25,935 bases of DNA from Thalassotalea_E sp964620605 (GCA_964620605.1 CAZUHQ010000047.1:1-25935), one strand, 5' to 3'. Positions 1 to 7,798 are shown, counted from the stretch's first letter. The notes: a model not told the origin generated them from the letters alone. Program-made: numbers and translations.

Positions 1-69
1 ATGTGGCTGCCAATCGTTGTTGAGTAATTTATGCTCAAAGATCAACAGGCTCTAGACAATAAAAACTAA

Positions 70-96
70 AAAGCACCACCAAACTGGCAGTGCTTT
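70..96 (-). terminator. Intrinsic terminator of the DUF3010 gene
   Basis: A 7-bp stem (aaagcac at 70-76 with gtgcttt at 90-96) lies about 25 bases beyond the DUF3010 stop codon. Read on the minus strand, it is followed by a T-rich tract at about 62-69. The stem is short, so termination is plausible rather than certain. Bases 1-60 hold no reading frame that I can support on either strand. Confidence 0.5.
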
Positions 97-120
97 ACGA
101 GATATAATACCGAGTAATAC

Positions 121-546
121 TTAGTGATTTTCTAAATAGGCGAACACAGTTTGAAACGCCGTTTCTTGAAACTTCTTCAGTCCAGTATCGCGAAAATCAA
201 TCGCTACCTGAGTTTTCGCTAACGCGCTTTTGACATAGCTGGCAGACACTATCTCAACCGCTACCTCGTCGATTAACTGGATTGCCGCTTCCAGTTTAAA
301 GCCCACCGGACCACCGGCAAATTTACCTTTTAATGCCCGGCCTTTGATCACGACAGTATCAATTTGATAATCCGTTAATAACTTGGTAAAGGTAAACCGA
401 AATCTTCGTATTTGCTCAGCATCACTGGCATCAGCAATATTAATTTTCGGTACACGAACATGAGGAATATCATACAGGCCGTTAGCCTTTGACATCACAC
501 AGATAACCGCATCATTGCCTTTTAATTCTACACCGCAAACTTTCAT
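121..546 (-). CDS. DUF3010 family protein
   Basis: This 141-residue cytosolic protein has no signal peptide or membrane segment. The opening MKVCGVELKGNDAVICVM and the central RALKGKFAGGPVGFKLEAA stretch match my memory of DUF3010, a small family of marine and enteric gammaproteobacteria with no assigned function. The alternating N-terminal strands with an early acidic residue (Glu7) recall an RNase H-like fold, but that is only an inference from pattern. The start is firm: a GAGG ribosome site lies 7 bases upstream of the ATG, and a TATAAT-like box (573-578) sits just before it. It appears to be a single-gene unit, with a short hairpin downstream at 70-96. The function is unknown. Confidence 0.8.
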   Translation of the reverse strand: MKVCGVELKGNDAVICVMSKANGLYDIPHVRVPKINIADASDAEQIRRFRFTFTKLLTDYQIDTVVIKGRALKGKFAGGPVGFKLEAAIQLIDEVAVEIVSASYVKSALAKTQVAIDFRDTGLKKFQETAFQTVFAYLENH

Positions 547-572
547 AACAGCCCTCTTTTAAAATCAGGCGT

Positions 573-578
573 ATTATA
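573..578 (-). promoter_or_regulatory. Possible -10 box of the DUF3010 gene
   Basis: The minus strand reads TATAAT here, followed by ACGCC and then the ribosome site, which suits a short leader before the ATG at 546. I see no good -35 hexamer at 17 bases, so this is a weak promoter call. Confidence 0.3.
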
Positions 579-654
579 AAGCAGAAAAAGCCCAATTGCT
601 GTGTTTTATTCTCGTAACCTTACAAAATTATTGGCTATATCCCTTATAATTATG

Positions 655-786
655 GTTATTAATATAGTTCATTGATAAAGAAAGATGTTGCTACGGTGAT
701 AACAGCAAGCATCACCAGCATGGATGCTGGTGATGAGCTTCCATGGAAGGGCTTGCAGTGTTTTGCTTGTTTACCTAGCAACAGCT
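655..786. repeat. 132-bp structured intergenic repeat, copy 1
   Basis: This block aligns without gaps to 7622-7753, with about 17 mismatches by hand alignment. Its parts are as follows. A left end GTTGCTA (687-693) is matched by an inverted right end TAGCAAC (776-782). Hairpin A is a perfect 12-bp stem with a GG loop (710-721 with 724-735). Hairpin B is the palindrome cttccatggaag (738-749). An outer stem around both is formed by gcaag-type arms. The terminal inverted ends with internal hairpins suggest a REP/MITE-like non-autonomous element. The copy lies between the DUF3010 gene and the end of the two-component operon, where it may also act as a transcription barrier or RNA stabiliser. Confidence 0.8.
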
Positions 787-804
787 ACCGGAAAAAGCGC
801 CAAA

Positions 805-1044
805 TTACTTTTCTTTTTTCAATTTAATGATCAAATCGATATGCGGGATCAGCTCTTCAATTTCACGGATGTGATCTCTTAACGATTCCCACTGCTGAAG
901 TTCCAGTTTACCCGAATCAAGAATTGCTCGTTTAAGCTCAGCCACTAATGAGCTGTCATCTTGCTGCTTAATAAATTCATTAATTCTTAATAAGTCATCC
1001 AGGTCTTTTTGTGAGAGGATCTCTATTTCTTTTTCTGTCGCCAT
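805..1044 (-). CDS. Small charged helical protein, third gene of the BaeSR-like operon
   Basis: The 79-residue product starts MATEKEIEILSQKDLDDLL and is almost entirely predicted helix rich in Glu, Lys, Leu and Ile, ending IIKLKKEK. I do not recognise a family. I chose the ATG at 1044 because a GGAG ribosome site precedes it by five bases. A longer in-frame start at 1143 would overlap the regulator gene by 35 bases and add a hydrophobic segment (around ISPILGLLTLVLGAF), but it lacks a ribosome site. The gene follows the response regulator on the same strand, so it is probably co-transcribed. It may be an accessory of the signalling pair, but nothing in the sequence shows that. Confidence 0.6.
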   Translation of the reverse strand: MATEKEIEILSQKDLDDLLRINEFIKQQDDSSLVAELKRAILDSGKLELQQWESLRDHIREIEELIPHIDLIIKLKKEK

Positions 1045-1108
1045 AAAAGCTCCAAGGACAAGCGTCAATAAACCAAGTATAGGCGAAATTTGACCATTGA
1101 GTGCGTTA

Positions 1109-1780
1109 TTAACCGGTAAACTCCAAGCGATAGCCAACCCCATAGACAGAATGAATAACTTCCTGCTCAGGGCATAACAATGTTAGCTTTTTGCGTAGTT
1201 TTTTAATATGGCTATCAATCGTGCGATCACTAACAATACGATTATCTTCATACATATGCTGCATCAACTGTTCCCGGGTAAATATCCGGCCTTTCTCGTT
1301 GAACATGGTATTTAATAGATGAAATTCTACCGCTGTTAATTCTAGGCTCTTGCCCTGTATGGTAATCTGCAAGCGATTTGGCTCCAACAATAATAGCGAG
1401 CTGGTTTGAAAGCTCCCCTGACATCGCCTTAATACTGCTTTTACTCGAGCCACTACTTCTTTTGGGCTAAACGGCTTACAGATATAATCATCGGCGCCAA
1501 GTTCCAGACCCAATAAACGATCAATTTCTTCTACTTTAGCGGTTACCATTAAAATCGGTACCTTGGTAAATTGGCGCAGTTCCTGACACAGCTGCATACC
1601 GTCTTTATTTGGCAACATAATATCAAGCAAAATCACCGCAGGTTGATGTGCTTTGACCCAATCCACTACCTCAGCACCATCGTGCAAGCAATGGGAAGTA
1701 AATTTTTCCAAGGTAAAATAATCTTTCAGTAGATTCGCCAGTTTTACTTCATCTTCTACGATTAATATCAATTCGTTCAT
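1109..1780 (-). CDS. OmpR/PhoB-family response regulator, BaeR-like
   Basis: The 223-residue protein is a DNA-binding response regulator. The receiver domain (about 1-115) has the acidic pocket Glu-Asp at 9-10, phospho-acceptor Asp53 in LLDIMLP, Thr80 and Lys102 in ICKP. The winged-helix output domain (about 128-220) carries the typical SDRTIDSHIKKLRKKL recognition region and the YGVGYR wing. The receiver and output sequence resemble BaeR, the envelope-stress regulator. I chose ATG 1780 over TTG 1783 because an AGGA site is suitably spaced before it. The gene begins 45 bases after the kinase gene, with which it surely forms a pair. Targets may include the operon itself and the divergent cytochrome peroxidase gene. 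Confidence 0.9.
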   Translation of the reverse strand: MNELILIVEDEVKLANLLKDYFTLEKFTSHCLHDGAEVVDWVKAHQPAVILLDIMLPNKDGMQLCQELRQFTKVPILMVTAKVEEIDRLLGLELGADDYICKPFSPKEVVARVKAVLRRCQGSFQTSSLLLLEPNRLQITIQGKSLELTAVEFHLLNTMFNEKGRIFTREQLMQHMYEDNRIVSDRTIDSHIKKLRKKLTLLCPEQEVIHSVYGVGYRLEFTG

Positions 1781-1825
1781 CAATTTTTCCTAACGGTTAT
1801 TTCGCCTAGCCATTTCAAAGCTATC

Positions 1826-3352
1826 TCAAACTAAAGGCAAGCTGATATGAATGGCTAAGCCGCCGAGTTTTGAGCGTTCGGCGCTGATCTCCCCCTGATG
1901 TGCTTTTACTATATGGGTGCATATCGATAAGCCCAAGCCACTTCCCCCCAGTTGGCGATTACGTGAATCTTCCACCCGATATAAATGCTCAAATAAATGC
2001 GGCAAATGCTGGTTATCAACGCCAACACCATTATCTTCCAGCACCAGGCTTAGCCGCTGATGTTCAAGCGTTGCTGTTAACCGCACTTGATCACCCACTT
2101 GTGCATACTTAACACTATTATGTGCCAGGTTTTCAAACAACTGAGCGAAACGAGTGGCATCGGCATAAATGCTCACCTTAGTCTCACTGATGCCATTAAC
2201 AAACTGATAATCAAAGCCTTGTGTTGCCAAGTAGCCCTGTAATTTCTTCGACTCCCGATCAAGAAACGGCAAAACTTCCAGTGTTTTTTTCTTATAACTC
2301 ATGCCGCCGATATCGGCGCTGGTCAGTGCGTGTAAATCTTCAATCAAGCGTTGCAGGTGACTGACTTCCTGATGAGCAGATTGAATTTGTTCAATCGATA
2401 ATTCCCGCACACCATCGAGTAGCGCTTCGAGCTCGCCTTTTAAAATCGCTACCGGCGTACGCAGCTCATGGGAGATATTTGCTAGCCAGCGTTTACGTGC
2501 CGAGTCATTTGCTAATAAGGTTTTGGCCAGCTCATTAAAGTCTCGTGTTAGTTCGGCAAACTCGTCCCGTCGGTTGGTTGATAACTTGCTTTGATATTGC
2601 CCTTGAGTGAGTATATGCATACCTTTAGTTAACTGCTTAATCGGCGTAATTAAATGCCGAGCAAAAGGTAAAATGATCACCAGCACCATTAACAGTACGC
2701 CAATGGCAATCAACCAAAGATAATCTTTTTGTTGCTCGACAAAATCAAATTCGTAGCCTTTGGTTAAGCGATCGCGCTTGGAAATCGCAAAATAACCAAC
2801 AATTTTTTCATTCACCAATAATGGCGTATAGCTGTAACTGCGCTCGGGTGGATAATGACCGACGATATAGCTTTTATCTTGATCGAGTAAGGCGTAACTG
2901 ACCGGATGATTGCGCTGACGTGGCGGATCTGGTCGCCGTTCTTTTCTCAGCTCCTGTCGTGGCTCTTGTTGCCGTTCAAAGTTTTCTAATCGCGCGTTAT
3001 CAAATCTGGCTCTTTTTCCGCTATCTCTTGGCTGAAAACGCTCTCGCGGTGGTGGCGGTGGTGGGCGACGTTCAGCGTGTGGCTGATTAATCGAAAAATC
3101 CGTGCCCTGTAAACTTTGTCTTAATTGTTTATCAAACAGACGATGTGCCGATCGATAACGCTGCCAATTGCCCTGATAACGATAATGCTGTTCGAGCTGT
3201 TTGATAAATGGCAGCAAACTGTCGATCTCTTTTTGATTGACATAATTCACCATGCCCTTGCCGATACTCCATTGCATCAAGGCAACTAAAGAAGTCACCA
3301 GCAGAGCGCCAAAAATAACAAAAACGGCAAATAGCTTATTTTGAATACTCAT
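1826..3352 (-). CDS. BaeS-like sensor histidine kinase with Pro/Arg-rich periplasmic segment
   Basis: This inner-membrane kinase of about 508 residues autophosphorylates and passes phosphate to the regulator encoded next. In order it has TM1 (about 6-28), a periplasmic region, TM2 (about 213-234), HAMP (starting FARHLITPIKQL), HisKA with the phospho-acceptor in ISHELRTP (His295), the N box FENLAHNSVKYA, the D box LEDNGVGVD and the G2 box GGSGLGLSI. The periplasmic region contains an unusual stretch at about 94-152 with six consecutive prolines and many Arg and Glu residues, probably disordered. The ATG at 3352 is used here; a GTG at 3361 is an alternative and neither has a strong ribosome site. 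All catalytic boxes are intact. The ligand is unknown. Confidence 0.9.
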   Translation of the reverse strand: MSIQNKLFAVFVIFGALLVTSLVALMQWSIGKGMVNYVNQKEIDSLLPFIKQLEQHYRYQGNWQRYRSAHRLFDKQLRQSLQGTDFSINQPHAERRPPPPPPRERFQPRDSGKRARFDNARLENFERQQEPRQELRKERRPDPPRQRNHPVSYALLDQDKSYIVGHYPPERSYSYTPLLVNEKIVGYFAISKRDRLTKGYEFDFVEQQKDYLWLIAIGVLLMVLVIILPFARHLITPIKQLTKGMHILTQGQYQSKLSTNRRDEFAELTRDFNELAKTLLANDSARKRWLANISHELRTPVAILKGELEALLDGVRELSIEQIQSAHQEVSHLQRLIEDLHALTSADIGGMSYKKKTLEVLPFLDRESKKLQGYLATQGFDYQFVNGISETKVSIYADATRFAQLFENLAHNSVKYAQVGDQVRLTATLEHQRLSLVLEDNGVGVDNQHLPHLFEHLYRVEDSRNRQLGGSGLGLSICTHIVKAHQGEISAERSKLGGLAIHISLPLV

Positions 3353-3447
3353 TCTGAACACGAGTACTTTATACCTTTAATTAACTCTAAGTTTAACCTT
3401 ACTATTTCGCTGTTTAATAAGGAAGTTTTCCTCTGCATTTCCACGAT

Positions 3448-3482
3448 GTTTGCCATTTATTTACACATTGTTTGCACATTTA
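3448..3482. promoter_or_regulatory. Candidate response-regulator operator: direct repeat with 22-base period
   Basis: The sequences gtttgccattta (3448-3459) and gtttgcacattta (3470-3482) start 22 bases apart, two helical turns. They lie in the 176-base gap between the divergent kinase and cytochrome peroxidase genes. OmpR-family regulators commonly bind direct repeats in phase with the helix, so this is a plausible BaeR-like site. It is a weak call based on one pair of repeats. Confidence 0.3.
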
Positions 3483-3528
3483 GTCGCTAGAGTGACATTT
3501 AACTATCTATGTTTAAGGAAGCTCTGCC

Positions 3529-5184
3529 ATGATCAAATCTCCTTTGCTTATCACAACACTAATCAGCTTAATACTAAACAGCTGGGCAATAAATGCCCAG
3601 AAAACGCCACGAAGACCGAGACCGGATCTCCCCAATCCACCGCCAGGCCAACCTCCTACTCAACCTCCTGGGCAACCCCCTACACAACCAGCACCAACGC
3701 CGAATGATATTGAACAACGACTACAGCAGATCATCAACCAGAGGAATATCACGCCAATCAATGCAGCAGCTTTAGCATTACCCGAGGTTACCAGTGATAA
3801 TGTGCAACTGGGTAAAAAACTGTTTTTCAGCAAAAACCTCGGCGGCGAACAAAGCGTTGCCTGTGTCAGTTGCCATCATCCGCTGTTAGGCGGCGGCGAT
3901 AACTTGTCTTTACCCGTGGGTGTTGCCGCAGTCGATGAACTGAATAACCCGGCCGAGAATTTACTGGGTATTGGGCGATTTAATGGCGATAACGACCATC
4001 CGGTTATCGCCCGTAATGCGCCGAGTATTTTCAATATTGGGCTTTTTAACCGAGGACTATTTTGGGATAGCCGGGTAGAACGTTTGCGAAACGGCGCGAT
4101 CGCGACCCCAGATTCAGCCCTCAATGCCGATGGTCGACGCCTGCCAGATACTAATTTGCCGGCAAATGCTACATTAACTGACGCTCAGGCGAGGTTTCCT
4201 GTCACGTCTTCAGTAGAAATGCGTGGTGATTTTCAAACGGGCAACGATAACCAAACGGTGCGTCTGGCACTGGTCAGTCGCCTTAATGATGATATTGCAG
4301 CCATTAGCAGCAATTGGCCTGCGGAATTTTTTGAAGTTTTTAATGAACAACAAGTGAGCTCAGACCGGATGTTTCAGGCGATCAGCGACTACCAACGCTC
4401 TATGCTGTTTATTGATAATCCCTGGCAAGATTATTTAGCGGGTAATAGCAACGCCCTGACCAATGAACAAAAGCAAGGGGCAGTGTTATTTTTCACGTCA
4501 ACCCAACAAGGTGGAGGGGGCTGTGTTGCCTGTCACAACGGTGATAACTTTTCCGATCAGCGTCATCATTTAGTGGCATTCCCGCAAATTGGTGTCGGTA
4601 CTGGTAATTCCAGTAACACGGCAAGCTCACAGGATTTTGGCCGCGAAAACGTCACCGGCAATACGAATGACAGGTTCCACTTTAGAACGCCAAGTCTGCT
4701 CAACGTAGAAGTCACCGCTCCTTATGGCCACAGCGGCGGCTATCAAACATTAGAACAAGTGATCACCCATTACCGCAACCCGAAACAGGCAATTCAGCGA
4801 CTTTACGCGGCACAAGGTCAACAAGCGTTTGCCGGTGGCAATGCCCCTTATTGCCAGTTGCCTCAGGTACAGGCGCTAATGAGTAAGCACAATATCAATT
4901 GTGAGCAGGTATTTGCCGATTCTTTTGCCAATTCAATTGAAGTTGCAGATCATCTCGAACAGGCAAGAAATGATGAAGTACCAGCCACGGCGCCACTAAG
5001 AGCAAGAGCGAACTTATCAGGCCAACAAGTACAGCAAGTTAAAGCGTTTCTAACCGCGCTCACCGACCCTTGTGTTAAAGACAAAGCCTGTCTTGCTCCC
5101 TGGTTATTATCAGACAGTGACCTAGCCACTTACCCGGACGATAAGCCATTGGAGGCAACAGATAACTTAGGGAATAAGCTGTAA
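3529..5184 (+). CDS. Secreted di-haem cytochrome c peroxidase family protein
   Basis: The 551-residue product belongs to the bacterial di-haem cytochrome c peroxidase/MauG family, which acts in the periplasm and uses two c-type haems to reduce peroxide or oxidise substrates. It has a signal peptide (about 1-23, cut near AINAQ), then a proline-rich linker with two copies of PGQPPTQP (residues 39-54). The first haem site is CVSCH (112-116) and the second CVACH (332-336), as the family requires. The protein is longer than classical CcpA (about 330-350 residues) because of the linker and inserts, nearer to MauG-like or methylotroph-type homologues. An AAGGA site before the ATG supports the start. 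It diverges from the sensor kinase gene and ends at a shared terminator. Confidence 0.88.
   Translation: MIKSPLLITTLISLILNSWAINAQKTPRRPRPDLPNPPPGQPPTQPPGQPPTQPAPTPNDIEQRLQQIINQRNITPINAAALALPEVTSDNVQLGKKLFFSKNLGGEQSVACVSCHHPLLGGGDNLSLPVGVAAVDELNNPAENLLGIGRFNGDNDHPVIARNAPSIFNIGLFNRGLFWDSRVERLRNGAIATPDSALNADGRRLPDTNLPANATLTDAQARFPVTSSVEMRGDFQTGNDNQTVRLALVSRLNDDIAAISSNWPAEFFEVFNEQQVSSDRMFQAISDYQRSMLFIDNPWQDYLAGNSNALTNEQKQGAVLFFTSTQQGGGGCVACHNGDNFSDQRHHLVAFPQIGVGTGNSSNTASSQDFGRENVTGNTNDRFHFRTPSLLNVEVTAPYGHSGGYQTLEQVITHYRNPKQAIQRLYAAQGQQAFAGGNAPYCQLPQVQALMSKHNINCEQVFADSFANSIEVADHLEQARNDEVPATAPLRARANLSGQQVQQVKAFLTALTDPCVKDKACLAPWLLSDSDLATYPDDKPLEATDNLGNKL
3643..3690 (+). repeat. Two 24-bp tandem repeats encoding PGQPPTQP
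   Basis: Units at 3643-3666 and 3667-3690 both encode the octapeptide PGQPPTQP, with synonymous differences. They form the flexible proline-rich linker between the signal peptide and the peroxidase domain. Such repeats can expand or shrink by slippage. Confidence 0.75.
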
Positions 5185-5190
5185 CTGTTA

Positions 5191-5221
5191 AAATTAAGGA
5201 GTACATTGCGCTCCTTAATTT
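5191..5221. terminator. Bidirectional terminator between peroxidase and GNAT genes
   Basis: An 11-bp perfect stem (aaattaaggag at 5191-5201 and ctccttaattt at 5211-5221) has a nine-base loop. It sits between two converging genes, and its A-rich and T-rich ends give each strand a U-tract. Confidence 0.85.
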
Positions 5222-5235
5222 CTATTTAGACTAAA

Positions 5236-5715
5236 CTAGTTAGCAAAATCAACCAAAGTTTGCCCTGACATCCGGTAGCCTAACCATTCGCTTTGTGGCT
5301 CGGCACCTAAAGATTCATAAAACTCACGCGATGGCGTATTCCAGTCCAAACAGCTCCATTCAAAACGGCCGCAACCTTTTTCCAGTGCGATTTTTGCCAA
5401 CTGTTTTAACAAAGCAACACCTGCACCTTGGCCGCGATAATCTGGTGACACATATAAATCTTCCAAATAAAGGCCAGGTTTAGCAAGCCAGGTAGAGTAA
5501 TTATAAAAATAGACGGAAAATCCGATCGGCTTGTTATCAATTTCCGCAATCAGACCATAAACCCCGCTGTTTTCACCAAACATGCTGGATTTAATGGTGT
5601 CAACTGTCGCTAAGACTTCATGTTCGGCTTTTTCATAAATCGCCAGCTCACGGATAAAATAAAGAATAGTTTCTGCATCATTGACCGTTGCAGGACGAAT
5701 ATTAACAATGGACAT
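5236..5715 (-). CDS. GNAT N-acetyltransferase, SSAT/thialysine-acetyltransferase-like
   Basis: This 159-residue cytosolic enzyme transfers acetyl from acetyl-CoA to an amine. The GNAT core is complete, with the CoA-binding motif A at RGQGAG (94-99) in VSPDYRGQGAGVALL and the later FYESLGAE element. The stretch STWLAKPGLYLEDLYV is characteristic of the spermidine/spermine and thialysine acetyltransferase branch, so a polyamine, diamine or lysine-analogue substrate is likely; the exact substrate is inferred. The length matches the family. A GGAG site lies five bases before the ATG. It stands alone, facing the peroxidase gene across a terminator and divergent from the peptidase. Confidence 0.85.
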   Translation of the reverse strand: MSIVNIRPATVNDAETILYFIRELAIYEKAEHEVLATVDTIKSSMFGENSGVYGLIAEIDNKPIGFSVYFYNYSTWLAKPGLYLEDLYVSPDYRGQGAGVALLKQLAKIALEKGCGRFEWSCLDWNTPSREFYESLGAEPQSEWLGYRMSGQTLVDFAN

Positions 5716-5870
5716 TAGAACTCCTTAAAAAGCACTCGTTTGAATCAAAGATATTTAGCCGTTTATCGCAAAATTCAAGCAAACCAACTTAATTTTAACT
5801 GAGCTGCAAAGCGATTTTACATAGAACATTATATTTAACTCTTTATATTTATTAGTAATATTTGCTTACA

Positions 5871-5887
5871 CCTATAAACTGTATAGG
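5871..5887. promoter_or_regulatory. Short inverted repeat upstream of the M20 peptidase gene
   Basis: The arms cctata (5871-5876) and tatagg (5882-5887) flank five bases in the 268-base gap between the GNAT and peptidase genes. It could be an operator or overlap a -10 box, but six-base arms in AT-rich DNA may be chance. Confidence 0.2.
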
Positions 5888-5983
5888 CTACTTTTATTAA
5901 ATACTGTAGCTGTTTTAAGATTCAACCTTTCGCTATAGTAGCTGTCTATTAAGCCTGTTCCCCCATGTTCATAAGGAAAAATC

Positions 5984-7510
5984 GTGTTGTTCAAGACTAA
6001 CCCTAAACAATTATTTGTCGGTTCACTCATTAGCCTGGCAATGACTTCTTCCGCGGTTGCCCAAAAAGTCAGTACTATTGCTGACAGCACAGCGCAATAT
6101 GCCGTCAGCACCTATCAACAGGCGATGATCGACAGCTTAGCCGAGTTGATTAAACATAATACCGTTGCCAAGCCAGGTGTTGCAGCACCAGAGAATCCCG
6201 CTCATATTGCTTTTAAAAAAGAATTAAAAAAACAGGCAGATGCACTTGGCCTAGACTTTAAAGACGATGGCTATGTGGTGATTATCGGTTTAGGTGACAG
6301 TAAGGAAAGAGTCGGCATTATCACTCATGGCGATGTCCAGCCGGTAGATCCGGAAAAATGGACAAAATCTCCGTTTGAGCTAGACAGCACATCAGAGCCA
6401 GGTAAATTACTTGGCCGCGGCACAGAAGACGATAAAGGCCCGATCTCAACGGCTTTATATGCAATGAGGGCAATTAAAGATAAAGGTATTAAGCTCAGTA
6501 AACGCCTAGAACTTTATGTCTACATGGCAGAAGAGTCAGACTGGGGACCATTACAAGAATACGTAAAAACTCATGAACTGCCGCAAACTAACATTACTAT
6601 TGATGCCGACTATCCGGTGGTCACCGCAGAAAAAGGCTATGGCACCTTAAAAATTGCCTTTAACAAATCCGAGCATCAATCCCTAATGACGCCTTATATC
6701 GCGCATTTCGAAGGCGGTTATTTTGGTTCACAAATCCCTGAAGATGCTAAAGCAGTGATAAATAATGCCGATGTTGCGCTGCTGGAAAAGCTCATGGCGA
6801 AAGCACAAACATATCAGGGCATCAGCTTTGATTTTAACTTGGCAGGCAATCAGTTAACTGTCACTGCGTTAGGAAAATCAGCTCATTCTTCTACCCCGCA
6901 AAATGGTGTCAATGCCATTCCTTATTTGGCTGACTTATTAGCCGTTACCGGTACACCTTGGCCGAATAATGGCCCAGGTACCTTAGTTAACTTTGTTAAT
7001 GACAATATTGGTTTAGGCTTGGAAGGCAAAAAGTTTGGCAATATCGCCTACAAAGATGACTTCATGGGACCGATGACAGTATCCCCTACTGTGATTAAGC
7101 AATTTGATGACAACCTCGAACTTAATATCAATATTCGTCGACCAAAAGGCAAATCGGCTCAGCAACTGCGTCAGGAAATTAACAGCGCCGTTGCCAGCTG
7201 GAAACTGAAAAACATGGCGAACATTACCGAGTTAGATCACTATATTGGTGACCCGTTTGTTCAAGAAAACGCACCACAAACCAGCACTTTGTTAACGGTA
7301 TTTTCTCACTTTACCGGTATTAAAGATGCCAAGCCGGTGTCTGTTGGCGGCGGTACTAACTCAAGGTTATTCCCAACGGCCGTTTCCTTTGGCCCTTCAA
7401 TGCCAGGCGCTGAATATACAGGTCACTCTGAGCATGAATTTATCACGATCGAGCAGTTTGTCCTTAACTTAAAAATGTACACCGCGGCTATGATTGAGTT
7501 GGCGAAGTAA
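5984..7510 (+). CDS. Exported M20-family metallopeptidase (dipeptidase-like)
   Basis: The 508-residue protein has a signal peptide (cleaved near SSAVAQ, about residue 27), so it acts in the periplasm or outside. It is an M20 di-zinc peptidase related to PepV and carnosinase. The expected ligands are visible: His115 in THGDVQPVD, bridging Asp149 in GTEDDKGP, catalytic Glu183 and ligand Glu184 in MAEESDWG, Asp207 in TIDADYPV, and His481 in the terminal GHSEHEF. The dimerisation-domain His lies in SAHSSTPQNG. It probably releases amino acids from di- or tripeptides. The start is GTG, with AAGGA six bases upstream. A weak hairpin follows the stop. It is monocistronic. Confidence 0.88.
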   Translation: MLFKTNPKQLFVGSLISLAMTSSAVAQKVSTIADSTAQYAVSTYQQAMIDSLAELIKHNTVAKPGVAAPENPAHIAFKKELKKQADALGLDFKDDGYVVIIGLGDSKERVGIITHGDVQPVDPEKWTKSPFELDSTSEPGKLLGRGTEDDKGPISTALYAMRAIKDKGIKLSKRLELYVYMAEESDWGPLQEYVKTHELPQTNITIDADYPVVTAEKGYGTLKIAFNKSEHQSLMTPYIAHFEGGYFGSQIPEDAKAVINNADVALLEKLMAKAQTYQGISFDFNLAGNQLTVTALGKSAHSSTPQNGVNAIPYLADLLAVTGTPWPNNGPGTLVNFVNDNIGLGLEGKKFGNIAYKDDFMGPMTVSPTVIKQFDDNLELNINIRRPKGKSAQQLRQEINSAVASWKLKNMANITELDHYIGDPFVQENAPQTSTLLTVFSHFTGIKDAKPVSVGGGTNSRLFPTAVSFGPSMPGAEYTGHSEHEFITIEQFVLNLKMYTAAMIELAK

Positions 7511-7568
7511 GCGCTAATTTTCACTCACTATATTCAGTGTTCTGACATCGCCGTTCCTGTACACCAAA

Positions 7569-7591
7569 GGAGAATAGCAACCGCATTCTCC
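7569..7591 (+). terminator. Hairpin after the M20 peptidase gene
   Basis: The stem ggagaat (7569-7575) with attctcc (7585-7591) is followed by a pyrimidine-rich tcctttatt tract. The gene ends 58 bases earlier. It is a modest terminator candidate. Confidence 0.5.
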
Positions 7592-7621
7592 TCCTTTATT
7601 GGCTATGAGTTTTTAATTGTT

Positions 7622-7753
7622 GTTATTAATCTAGTCCATTGATAAATATAGATGTTGCTATGGTAATAAGAGCAAGCATCGCCAGCATGGATGCTGGCGT
7701 TGAGCTTCCAGGGAAGGACTTGTCGCGTCTTGCTCGTTTACCTAGCAACAGCT
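7622..7753. repeat. 132-bp structured intergenic repeat, copy 2
   Basis: Copy 2 of the element at 655-786, in the same orientation. It has end motifs GTTGCTA (7654-7660) and TAGCAAC (7743-7749), an outer stem gagcaag/cttgctc, hairpin A (7677-7688 with 7691-7702, one mismatched pair) and hairpin B (cttcc 7705-7709 with ggaag 7712-7716). The A-T pair 714/731 of copy 1 is G-C here (7681/7698), a compensatory change showing that the fold is under selection. An open frame runs through the copy and beyond it to 7950; I take it as a by-product, not a gene. Confidence 0.8.
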
Positions 7754-7798
7754 GTTTAGCACTTAGATTTTTAATCAATGTCCCCTTATTAAGTAATA

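Noticed and set aside
1..60. Possible tail of an upstream plus-strand gene ending at 27
   Set aside because: Only eight codons are visible before the stop, with no recognisable motif, so neither strand nor identity can be supported.
687..782. Repeat read as an integron attC site or a tRNA-like cloverleaf
   Set aside because: The ends do not show the attC core (RYYYAAC with GTTRRRY pairing and bulged bases), no integrase is near, and there is no anticodon loop or CCA-type acceptor stem of tRNA size.
3450..3707. Plus-strand frame rich in Thr and Ser over the start of the peroxidase gene
   Set aside because: It is a shifted reading of the signal peptide and proline-rich linker of the haem peroxidase, which has haem motifs and a good ribosome site.
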